Positions 1 to 5,570 of a stretch of 5,587 nt of DNA are shown here, piece after piece. Location of the stretch: positions 1 to 5,587 of the forward strand of contig DXHG01000059.1 of NCBI GenBank assembly GCA_019113455.1. Direction: 5' to 3'. The stretch comes from Candidatus Treponema faecavium. GTDB lineage: Bacteria > Spirochaetota > Spirochaetia > Treponematales > Treponemataceae. The number at the start of each line of letters is the position of its first letter. The stretch's first letter is position 1. A program made the translations under genes and the position numbers. The notes beneath the pieces are model-generated. The model worked only from the letters and a program-made list of their open reading frames with translations. It was not told the DNA's origin and made no database searches.

Positions 1-1092
1 ACCGATCATATAGCGGACATGATCGAGCTGATCAAGCGCATTGAGGCAAACGGCCACACGTATATGGCCGGCGGTAATCTGTACTACGACGTATCGACGT
101 TCCCTGAATACGGCCGGCTTGCCGGTCTTAATCTGTCTGACTTAAAAGCGGGCGCGCGCATCGCAGTTGATGAGAACAAGCGCAATCCGCATGATTTTGT
201 GCTGTGGTTTACGAAGAGTAAATTTGAAAACCACGCACTGGTGTGGGACTCTCCGTGGGGCCGCGGGTACCCCGGATGGCATATAGAGTGCTCGGCGATG
301 AGCATGAAATATCTGGGCGAGCATTTTGATATACATACCGGCGGCATTGACCATATTCCGGTGCATCACACGAATGAGATTGCGCAGTCTGAGGGCGCAA
401 CGGGGAAACGCTGGGTAAACTACTGGCTGCACAATGAGTTCCTCGTTATTGCAAAATCGGACGGCGGCGCAGGCAATAAGATGTCCAAATCATCGGGTGA
501 GTTTTTAACATTGCAGAGCCTGCTTGACCGCGGTTACGACGCGCTCGATTACCGGTTCTTTTTGCTTGGCGCGCATTACCGCAGTCAGATTGCGTTTTCG
601 TGGCAGGCGATGGACAGCGCGCGCTATGCGCGCCGTGCGCTCGTACAGCGTGTCGCGAATATTCTTTCGCAGACGGCGGAGCGGCTTTCCGCGGGTCATC
701 CGCTGTCTGAAGAAGCCGCCTTTTATGCGGATTCGTTCCGCAAGGCGCTTGAAAATGACTTTGGCGTGCCGCAGGCGCTTTCTGTATTGCAGCAGGCGGT
801 AAAAGACTCACACGTGAGTGGTGAAGAGCGCATTGCGCTGGCGGAAAAAATGGACGCGGTGCTGAGTCTGGGGCTGGTGCAGGAGGCGCAGCGGCTGCTT
901 GACGAGCGCGCCTGCGTGTCTGACGCGGACGAGAGTGAGCAGAATGCAGAGGTTCAGCGCCTGATTGCGGAGCGCAGCGAGGCAAAGAAAGCGAAAAACT
1001 TTGCGCGGGCGGATGAGATCCGCAATCAGCTTGCCGCGCAGGGCGTGATACTCATAGATACTCCTTCAGGCACTGTCTGGAAGAAGGCGTAA
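1..1092 (+). CDS. cysS: Cysteinyl-tRNA synthetase, 5'-truncated by the window edge
   Basis: Cytoplasmic class I synthetase that charges tRNA-Cys with cysteine in an ATP-dependent reaction. The frame is open from base 1, reading TDHIADMIEL, so the internal ATG at 19 is not the start. About 363 residues are visible and the N-terminal 100-150, with the HIGH motif and the first zinc Cys, lie outside. Visible family marks are WHIEC with the second zinc Cys at 289-291, the GGIDHIPVHHTNE segment with the zinc His pair at 364-369 and Glu at 376-378, and the KMSKS loop at 478-492. The helical C-terminal part ends in the typical AKNFARADEIRNQL and DTPSGTVWKK. The zinc segment differs from the GGSDLMFPHHENE form of E. 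coli but keeps the ligands. It is the first visible gene of a tightly spaced plus-strand cluster, with 24 bases to the next start. Identity is secure; the 5' end is simply not in view. Confidence 0.97.
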   Translation, partial: TDHIADMIELIKRIEANGHTYMAGGNLYYDVSTFPEYGRLAGLNLSDLKAGARIAVDENKRNPHDFVLWFTKSKFENHALVWDSPWGRGYPGWHIECSAMSMKYLGEHFDIHTGGIDHIPVHHTNEIAQSEGATGKRWVNYWLHNEFLVIAKSDGGAGNKMSKSSGEFLTLQSLLDRGYDALDYRFFLLGAHYRSQIAFSWQAMDSARYARRALVQRVANILSQTAERLSAGHPLSEEAAFYADSFRKALENDFGVPQALSVLQQAVKDSHVSGEERIALAEKMDAVLSLGLVQEAQRLLDERACVSDADESEQNAEVQRLIAERSEAKKAKNFARADEIRNQLAAQGVILIDTPSGTVWKKA

Positions 1093-1104
1093 GCCTGTAA
1101 CTAT

Positions 1105-1111
1105 CCGGAGG
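1105..1111 (+). promoter_or_regulatory. Strong ribosome binding site that sets the TTG start of the sigma factor
   Basis: CCGGAGG lies five bases before the TTG at 1117. A good Shine-Dalgarno sequence at this distance is the main reason to accept the TTG. The first in-frame ATG, at 1210, would remove most of sigma region 2.1. Confidence 0.8.
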
Positions 1112-1116
1112 CCTTT

Positions 1117-1683
1117 TTGTTTACTGAAATAGATACCGGCGAGGAAAATACGCAGACGCCGCTGAATACAGGCGATTCTGCTGACTTTCGGCGCATATAT
1201 GACGAAACGATGCAGCTTTTGTACAAGGTATCATTCCGCATTGTCGGCGATACTGAAGCAGCTGAAGACTTGGTGCATGATTCATTCATTAAGATGCACG
1301 AAAAGGGGCTTCGTTTTCCCGGGCTTAATGACGCGAAGTACTGGCTCATACGCGTTGTTAAGAACGCTTCGCTGAATTATGCCAAGCGCAAGGGCCGCGA
1401 GCGGCGCGCGTATGAAAAGGCGCTTAAAGAAGATACGCGCAGGCAGGATTCGGGCGAGACGGAACTGCTCAAGGCGGAGTCGTGCCAGAAAGCAAAGGAA
1501 GCGCTTGATAAGCTGCCGCCCAACTTAAAAGTAGTGCTCATATTGCGCGAGTATGCCGATCTTAATTATAAAGAAATTGGACGGATTCTTGGCATAACGG
1601 AAGGCAACGTGAAAGTCCGCGTGTTCCGCGCCAGGGAACAATTATCCAAGCTTATAGGAGAAGATGATGTCTACCTGTCCTGA
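1117..1683 (+). CDS. rpoE: ECF (sigma-24 / RpoE-type) RNA polymerase sigma factor
   Basis: Group 4 (ECF) sigma factor that directs RNA polymerase to a small set of promoters, commonly envelope-stress genes. It has 188 residues, the usual ECF size, with sigma regions 2 and 4 only and no C-terminal extension. Region 2 spans about residues 23-97: the FRRIYDETMQLLY start, DTEAAEDLVHDSFIK (45-59), and YWLIRVVKNASLNYAKRK (75-92). A charged linker rich in Glu and Lys follows. Region 4 spans about 126-180: LDKLPPNLKVVLILRE, then the helix-turn-helix LNYKEIGRILGITEGNVKVRV. The start is TTG with a strong ribosome binding site. The 3' end overlaps the following gene, an arrangement typical of sigma/anti-sigma pairs. 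The symbol is the one I recall for the syntenic T. pallidum gene; orthology to E. coli RpoE is not implied. Its regulon cannot be read from this window. Confidence 0.93.
   Translation: MFTEIDTGEENTQTPLNTGDSADFRRIYDETMQLLYKVSFRIVGDTEAAEDLVHDSFIKMHEKGLRFPGLNDAKYWLIRVVKNASLNYAKRKGRERRAYEKALKEDTRRQDSGETELLKAESCQKAKEALDKLPPNLKVVLILREYADLNYKEIGRILGITEGNVKVRVFRAREQLSKLIGEDDVYLS
1656..1660 (+). promoter_or_regulatory. Ribosome binding site for the anti-sigma gene, inside the sigma factor
   Basis: AGGAG sits in the last codons of the sigma gene. It lies three bases before the ATG at 1664 and six before the adjacent ATG at 1667, so the second ATG has the better spacing. Its place inside the upstream gene suggests coupled translation. 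Confidence 0.6.
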
Positions 1684-2407
1684 AAAAGATATTCATTCTA
1701 TTTATGTTGATTCGGAATTGCCCAGTCAGTACCGCGCGCGGTATACGGAGCATCTGCGCGGCTGCGAACGCTGCCGTGAGCGCTCCAAACGCATGGAGCG
1801 GCTGCACGGGCTGCTGCGCGAAGACGCCGGATCGATTACGCTTTCAGGACAGGAGCTGGATGAGAGTTTTTTGCGGCTTGAAGCACGCATGAGTTATCAC
1901 GCCGTAACAAACCGCGCGCCGCATATTTCGTTTCCTTCTATTAAAAACATAAAATGGACAATCCCGACGGCGGCTGCGCTGTTATTGGCGGTGCTTGTTC
2001 CGCTGCGGATGCGCAATGAAGGCGCGGCGCAGCCGCTGCCGCAGCAGAACGCCGCGCAGGCAGTTTCATTCCGTCCGGTAAGCAGCGCGCAGTCTGCTCC
2101 GGTGTCGTACGTCGGCAGAAACAGCGCATCTGTTTTTGGCCGCTCAGCAAGTATCTGGGAAGAGCCTGCTTCACCGGTTCGGGGCATGACAGGCACGGAT
2201 GATTCTGCCGGAAACAGTGTGATACGGCTTGTCTCTGATGATATGTTCCGGCCGAATTTCAGCGGCGGCGGACAGTCGTTTTCCATACGCATAGAGCTCT
2301 ATCCGGTAAGCGGAGAGTCTGCTTCGACCGAATTCTATATACCGCTGTCTGCGTCTGCGGCTTCAGGAAAAGCGTCCGGTATGATAAAAGTGCTGCTTTC
2401 CGAATAA
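1667..2407 (+). CDS. Putative membrane-anchored zinc-type (ZAS-like) anti-sigma factor
   Basis: Probably binds the upstream ECF sigma factor in the cytoplasm and spans the inner membrane once. With the ATG at 1667 as residue 1 (246 residues; the ATG at 1664 adds one Met), the N-terminus has Cys4, then IYVDSELP, then HLRGCERC with His29, Cys33 and Cys36. That is the H-x3-C-x2-C signature of zinc anti-sigma domains, in the usual context of a short helix with a V/L-D-x-E-L core. One hydrophobic segment, about residues 97-113 (WTIPTAAALLLAVLVPL), is followed by Arg-rich LRMR. The remaining 130 residues should be periplasmic: a Gln/Ala/Ser-rich stretch, then a possibly beta-rich end near FSIRIELYPV and FYIPL. 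I recognise no named domain there. The gene overlaps the sigma gene by 17 bases. In T. pallidum I recall the same position as a hypothetical protein. The anti-sigma role is inferred from motif, topology and neighbour; orientation of the membrane segment is not proven. Confidence 0.78.
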   Translation: MSTCPEKDIHSIYVDSELPSQYRARYTEHLRGCERCRERSKRMERLHGLLREDAGSITLSGQELDESFLRLEARMSYHAVTNRAPHISFPSIKNIKWTIPTAAALLLAVLVPLRMRNEGAAQPLPQQNAAQAVSFRPVSSAQSAPVSYVGRNSASVFGRSASIWEEPASPVRGMTGTDDSAGNSVIRLVSDDMFRPNFSGGGQSFSIRIELYPVSGESASTEFYIPLSASAASGKASGMIKVLLSE

Positions 2408-2417
2408 TGCGTTTATT

Positions 2418-4103
2418 TTGAATACCGTGTTTCGCTTCGGATACTGGTGGCGCAAGTATCCGCTGTTCAGATTCTTCCTTATACTCTTTGCATTTGCCGC
2501 TGCTGCCGGCTGCGCGGTCGGTATCAGCATGCATTTTAACCGTGTTCCCCACATTGATAAAATAGAGCCGGCAGTCGGTATGCCAGGCGATGTGCTGACT
2601 GTCTCCGGCGCGTGTTTCGGAGACGAACGGAATACGGGTTTTGTCGAAATAGGCGGCAGCCGGCAGACGGCGTCCTCGTATATCGAATGGACGGATACGC
2701 TGATACGGCTTGTGCTGCCGTCAAATGTGCGCGACGGACTTGTCTTTGTGCAGACGGAGGCGGGGCGATCCGAGGGCAAGCTGTTTGCAAACAAGGCCGA
2801 TATACCGGTTCCCGTGCCTGAAGACATTACGACGTCGCTGCCGTCGGTTGCGTCGCTTTCTGAAACGGCTGCCACTCCGGGCGAACTTATCAGTATATAC
2901 GGAACGAATTTCGGCAGCGTGCGCGGAAGCGGCGCTGTGTATTTTGCGTGCGGGCGCGATATGACTGCGGACAACACCGCCGCCTCATATATCGCGTGTT
3001 CCGACGTTGATTACGACTATGAATATTGGTCGAACACAGAGATTCGCGTGCGTGTGCCTGACGGCGCGGTGTCCGGGAATGTGTTCGTAACAACGTCAAA
3101 GGGAAACAGCAATGCGCAGAAGCTGCGCGTAGAGTCTCCCTCGGGTGAAAAGGTATTTTCGCATAAACGCACGTACCTGCTGCAATTATCTGTCGACATA
3201 GCGCAGATTGCCGCGCAGGACGGCTCGTCTATGCTGCTGCGCCTGCCGCGGCCGCTTGAACTGCCGTACCAGCCTGCCGTTGAAGTTACCGAGTGTTTCC
3301 CCGAGCCGCTGCTTGCCGATTACGACGACATGATTATTTATCATGAAGTAATCGGGCCGGGAGCCGATGCCGAACAGTTTTTTTCCGCGAATTACGCTGT
3401 AACGACATACGCGGTTTCTGCGCATATAGACGCCGCGGACGTAGAGACGCGCTATGATACCGAGCGGCTTTTGTATCAGGCGGGAACCGAGAGCGACGCG
3501 CTTGTGCAGAGCGCGGACCCGCGCATCACCGCGCTGTGCGGGCAGGTGCTCTCAGGCGTCGGCGCTAATCCATACCGGCAGGCCCGCGTGCTGTACGACT
3601 ACCTTATCGATACGTATACGCTTTTGCCTGAGACGCGCGGCGGCGAAATTTCTGTGTTTGATATGCTTGAAACGGGCGCCGGAGACGCGTATGACTTTAC
3701 GCTGCTGTACTGTATGCTTTTGCGCGCGGCGGGAATCCCGTGTATGCCGCTCGGCGGCATACTCATAGACTCGTCTCTTGCGGCATCGGCGCACTGGTGG
3801 TGCGAGTTTTATTTGGAAGAATTCGGCTGGGTGCCGGTTGACATAGCGCTGGGGGCGGGACTCCCGTTTGACGGTTCGTTGCCGCAGGAGCAGCCCGCGC
3901 GCGATTTTTATTTCGGCAGCGTTGATGCGCAGCGCGTTGTGTTTTCTCGCGGCTGGAAAGAAATAAAGCCCTCGGCAGCTGACAGTAAGACAGTTGCGTT
4001 CCCGCGGTCGTTTGCATTGCAGTCAATCTGGGAAGAAGCGTCCGCTCAGACGGAAAGCTACAGTTCCTTTTGGAACGGTCCGTACGTTTTAGGCTTGTAT
4101 TAG
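2418..4103 (+). CDS. Exported TIG/IPT-domain protein with a transglutaminase-like domain lacking the catalytic Cys
   Basis: 561 residues. An N-terminal hydrophobic segment (about 16-37) after Arg/Lys-rich FRFGYWWRKYP is a signal anchor or, less surely, a lipoprotein signal with AAGC at Cys32. Two TIG/IPT Ig-like domains follow at about 44-124 and 142-239, sharing the pattern PG-(D/E)-x-(I/L)-(T/S)-x-x-G-x-x-FG. A beta-type region (245-365) leads to a transglutaminase-like core at about 385-485. In the core, LLRAAGIPC, AHWWCEFYLEEFGWVPVD and the triad His459 and Asp475 fit the family, but the nucleophile position reads GDAYDF, placing Ala424 where G-x-C-x-D-(F/Y) is expected. The protein may therefore bind rather than cleave or crosslink, unless a nearby Cys (432, 442, 462) serves. 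The TTG start has no clear ribosome binding site; GTG at 2427 is the other choice. The gap to the anti-sigma gene is 10 bases, so it likely shares that operon. Substrate and role are unknown. Confidence 0.87.
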   Translation: MNTVFRFGYWWRKYPLFRFFLILFAFAAAAGCAVGISMHFNRVPHIDKIEPAVGMPGDVLTVSGACFGDERNTGFVEIGGSRQTASSYIEWTDTLIRLVLPSNVRDGLVFVQTEAGRSEGKLFANKADIPVPVPEDITTSLPSVASLSETAATPGELISIYGTNFGSVRGSGAVYFACGRDMTADNTAASYIACSDVDYDYEYWSNTEIRVRVPDGAVSGNVFVTTSKGNSNAQKLRVESPSGEKVFSHKRTYLLQLSVDIAQIAAQDGSSMLLRLPRPLELPYQPAVEVTECFPEPLLADYDDMIIYHEVIGPGADAEQFFSANYAVTTYAVSAHIDAADVETRYDTERLLYQAGTESDALVQSADPRITALCGQVLSGVGANPYRQARVLYDYLIDTYTLLPETRGGEISVFDMLETGAGDAYDFTLLYCMLLRAAGIPCMPLGGILIDSSLAASAHWWCEFYLEEFGWVPVDIALGAGLPFDGSLPQEQPARDFYFGSVDAQRVVFSRGWKEIKPSAADSKTVAFPRSFALQSIWEEASAQTESYSSFWNGPYVLGLY

Positions 4104-4123
4104 GCTCTGTTTCGATTTACAAT
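4095..4123 (+). promoter_or_regulatory. Possible sigma-70-type promoter for pyrH
   Basis: TTGTAT (4095-4100), a 17-base spacer, then TACAAT (4118-4123), which matches TATAAT at five of six positions. The -35 half matches only at TTG and abuts the stop codon of the upstream gene. The predicted transcript would start near 4130 and carry a leader of about 40 bases. The 65-bp gap, wide for this cluster, favours a separate promoter, but the match is modest. Confidence 0.4.
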
Positions 4124-4155
4124 ACTTCAATGCCATAAGCTGGCACAATATGCAA

Positions 4156-4161
4156 GAGAGG
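4156..4161 (+). promoter_or_regulatory. Ribosome binding site of pyrH
   Basis: GAGAGG ends seven bases before the ATG at 4169 and supports that start, which also gives the family-typical N-terminus with the GGS loop near residue 8. Confidence 0.6.
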
Positions 4162-4168
4162 TATTGGT

Positions 4169-4852
4169 ATGATACATGTTTTATCTGTCGGCGGTTCCAT
4201 CATTGCTCCCGCACAGCCTGACATGGAATTTTTGAGCGCGTTCTCGCAGATGGCGCGCGGCTGGATTTCAGACGATTCATCACATAAACTGATTTTAGTT
4301 ATCGGCGGCGGCGCGCCCGCGCGGGTATATCAAAATGCCTACCGGTCAGTCTGCGGCGATTGCGATAATGAGCAGGCCGACTGGATTGGGGTTATGGCTA
4401 CGCGGCTGAACGCGCAGCTTGTGCGCGCAGTGTTCAGCGATTTGTGCGGACAGCCGGTCGTGTATGATCCGACAGCGCCGGTTGAATTCAGCGGCCGCGT
4501 GCTGATTGCGGCAGGCTGGAAGCCTGGCTTTTCTTCAGATAACGATGCGGTGATTCTTGCCGAGCGGTTCGGCGCGAAAACAGTTGTGAACCTGTCGAAC
4601 ATCGCAAAAGTCTATACCGACGACCCGCGGACAAACCCCGATGCCAAACCGCTCGATACGGTGTCGTGGGCCGATTTCCGCCGCATGGTGGGAGATGAGT
4701 GGACGCCGGGCAAAAACGTACCTTTTGATCCGGTCGCGAGCAGGCGGGCAGAGGCGGCGGGCATTACGGTTATCTGTGCCGCCGGCAAAGACATCGAAAA
4801 CACGCGCCGTATTCTGAATAACGAACCGTTTACCGGTACGACAATTGCGTAA
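4169..4852 (+). CDS. pyrH: UMP kinase (uridylate kinase), archaeal/spirochaete type
   Basis: Phosphorylates UMP to UDP with ATP in the cytoplasm, a step of pyrimidine nucleotide synthesis. The 227 residues show the amino-acid-kinase fold: LSVGGSII (5-12), the IGGGAPAR loop (45-52), DWIGVMATRLNA (71-82), PGFSSDNDAVILAE (119-132), NLSNIAKVYTDDP (141-153), and a C-terminal PFDPVASRRAE segment followed by GITVICAAG. The opening, the short length and the SSDNDA loop fit the archaeal/spirochaete branch rather than the usual bacterial PyrH of about 240 residues. Members of that branch are expected to lack or alter the GTP control of bacterial PyrH; this is family knowledge, not seen here. The gene has its own ribosome binding site and possibly its own promoter. 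It ends 27 bp from the convergent lipoprotein gene, and I see no terminator between them. Other amino-acid kinases are less likely given the DWIGVMATRLNA block. Confidence 0.9.
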   Translation: MIHVLSVGGSIIAPAQPDMEFLSAFSQMARGWISDDSSHKLILVIGGGAPARVYQNAYRSVCGDCDNEQADWIGVMATRLNAQLVRAVFSDLCGQPVVYDPTAPVEFSGRVLIAAGWKPGFSSDNDAVILAERFGAKTVVNLSNIAKVYTDDPRTNPDAKPLDTVSWADFRRMVGDEWTPGKNVPFDPVASRRAEAAGITVICAAGKDIENTRRILNNEPFTGTTIA

Positions 4853-4879
4853 CGGGCCTTTGCGCCGCCGCGGCTTGCA

Positions 4880-5470
4880 CTAGTACCGCGCGAGCTCCGT
4901 AAGCAGCCGGTCAAGTTTTTGCCCGTACTCCCTGTCGGCCGCCCAAGTGCCTGAAAGCGCGTATATCGTGGGCGCTTTTCCGCGGGGCTGCACGTATTTG
5001 TAGCGCGGGTCTACGACTGCCTGTTTGAGCGGCGTCTGCGTCGCGTATGCCTGCAAATGCTGGATGTGGGCGCGCACCCCTGTCTGCATCGTTGGGAACC
5101 GTTCCCCGGGCCGGGATGCATCGATTGCGCCTAAGCCGCAGTAGTTGTGCATATCGGGCGTTACGAGGCCGCCGAACGACAGAAATCCCGTTTCAAGGCA
5201 CATCTGCACAAACGCGGCGTCGGAATTGATGCCTTCTATCTGACTTTCTTCTATATAATACGATGCGAGCTGATATACGGTGCCGCTGTCTGCGTTTGGC
5301 GCGTGCGCCAAAAAGAACGCGGTAAGCTGTTCGGCAGTTTTGGTACCGCTTGCGGCGATATTCCGCGAAGGCTCTGTGCCGCGTGCGCCGTGATCGCGTG
5401 TTGTTGTGCAGGAAAACAGCAGGAGCGCGCACAAGAGCGCGCCTGCCGGCAGTATGGAAAATCTGTGCAT
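4880..5470 (-). CDS. Lipoprotein with GH73-type N-acetylglucosaminidase domain
   Basis: Likely peptidoglycan hydrolase cleaving the glycan strand, anchored by lipid in the periplasm. From the ATG at 5470 it has 196 residues. A signal peptide (1-20: MHRF, then a hydrophobic core) ends in LLLFSC with Cys21 as the lipidated residue, a relaxed spirochaetal lipobox. A polar linker runs to about residue 44. The GH73 domain fills the rest: EESQIEGINSDAAFVQMC, then LETGF with Glu93 as the probable catalytic acid, HNYCGLGA matching the family's NN-x-x-G(I/L) block, GVRAHIQHLQAYA, VDPRYKYV, and a C-terminal WAADREYGQKLDRLL. A TTG at 5488 would add six residues, but it sits directly behind a T-run with no ribosome binding site. 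The ATG has GAGAG about 12 bases upstream and gives a normal-length signal peptide. The gene converges on pyrH. Its exact substrate is not tested by sequence, and no cell-division or flagellar partner is in view. Confidence 0.88.
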   Translation of the reverse strand: MHRFSILPAGALLCALLLFSCTTTRDHGARGTEPSRNIAASGTKTAEQLTAFFLAHAPNADSGTVYQLASYYIEESQIEGINSDAAFVQMCLETGFLSFGGLVTPDMHNYCGLGAIDASRPGERFPTMQTGVRAHIQHLQAYATQTPLKQAVVDPRYKYVQPRGKAPTIYALSGTWAADREYGQKLDRLLTELARY

Positions 5471-5489
5471 AAACCGTTTGTCTCTCAAT

Positions 5490-5519
5490 AAAAAAAATAC
5501 GTGGGAACATCGTGTTCCC
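5490..5519 (-). terminator. Hairpin plus T8 just upstream of the lipoprotein gene (terminator or leader attenuator)
   Basis: On the minus strand GGGAACA, loop CGA, TGTTCCC form a perfect 7-bp stem (5503-5519), then ACGTA and eight T residues (5497-5490). The T-run ends 20 bases before the ATG at 5470. The form is that of a factor-independent terminator, though the five-base gap before the T-run is longer than ideal. Its place leaves almost no room for a promoter downstream, so it may lie in the lipoprotein leader. Confidence 0.55.
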
Positions 5520-5540
5520 GTCTTAAATTTCGGCGCGGTT

Positions 5541-5569
5541 AAAAAAAACTGAACAGACAGGCTGCTGTT
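5541..5569 (-). terminator. Second hairpin plus T8, likely end of an unseen minus-strand transcript
   Basis: On the minus strand AACAGCA, loop GCC, then TG, a bulged T and CTGTT give seven base pairs (5569-5552), then CAG and eight T residues (5548-5541). It fits a factor-independent terminator for a gene to the right of the window. The stem is only moderately GC-rich, so strength is uncertain. Confidence 0.5.
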
Positions 5570-5570
5570 T

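Noticed and set aside
617..633. GCGCGC-TAT-GCGCGC palindrome in cysS
   Set aside because: It falls on codons for SARYARRA and follows from the strong GCG/CGC codon use in this genome; no regulatory context.
446..985. 179-codon open frame on the minus strand inside cysS
   Set aside because: It lies antisense to conserved CysRS motifs, and its product is low-complexity, rich in Ala, Arg and Pro, as expected from the opposite strand of a GC-rich gene.
1210..1683. Sigma factor starting at the ATG at 1210
   Set aside because: It would delete the start of sigma region 2, and the GGAGG at 1107-1111 points to the TTG at 1117.
2363..2977. 204-codon minus-strand open frame over the anti-sigma end and the first TIG domain
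   Set aside because: It is antisense to two well-supported genes, has no ribosome binding site that I can see, and its product shows no recognisable motif.
4140..4155. Sigma-54-like promoter CTGGCAC...GCA before pyrH
   Set aside because: Only eight bases separate GG and GC; sigma-54 needs ten, and the spacing is strict.
4853..4879. Shared terminator between pyrH and the lipoprotein gene
   Set aside because: The 27-bp gap is GC-rich with a short GCCG/CGGC pairing, but there is no T-run on either strand.
5505..5517. LexA-type SOS box GAAC-N-GTTC
   Set aside because: The spacer is five bases rather than the four of the Gram-positive box, and the sequence is better explained as a terminator stem.
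5503..5526. Sigma-E-like promoter GGAAC...GTCTTAA on the plus strand, a tempting target for the ECF factor
   Set aside because: GGAAC and GTC are 11 bases apart, well short of the 16-17 expected, and no plus-strand gene follows within the window.
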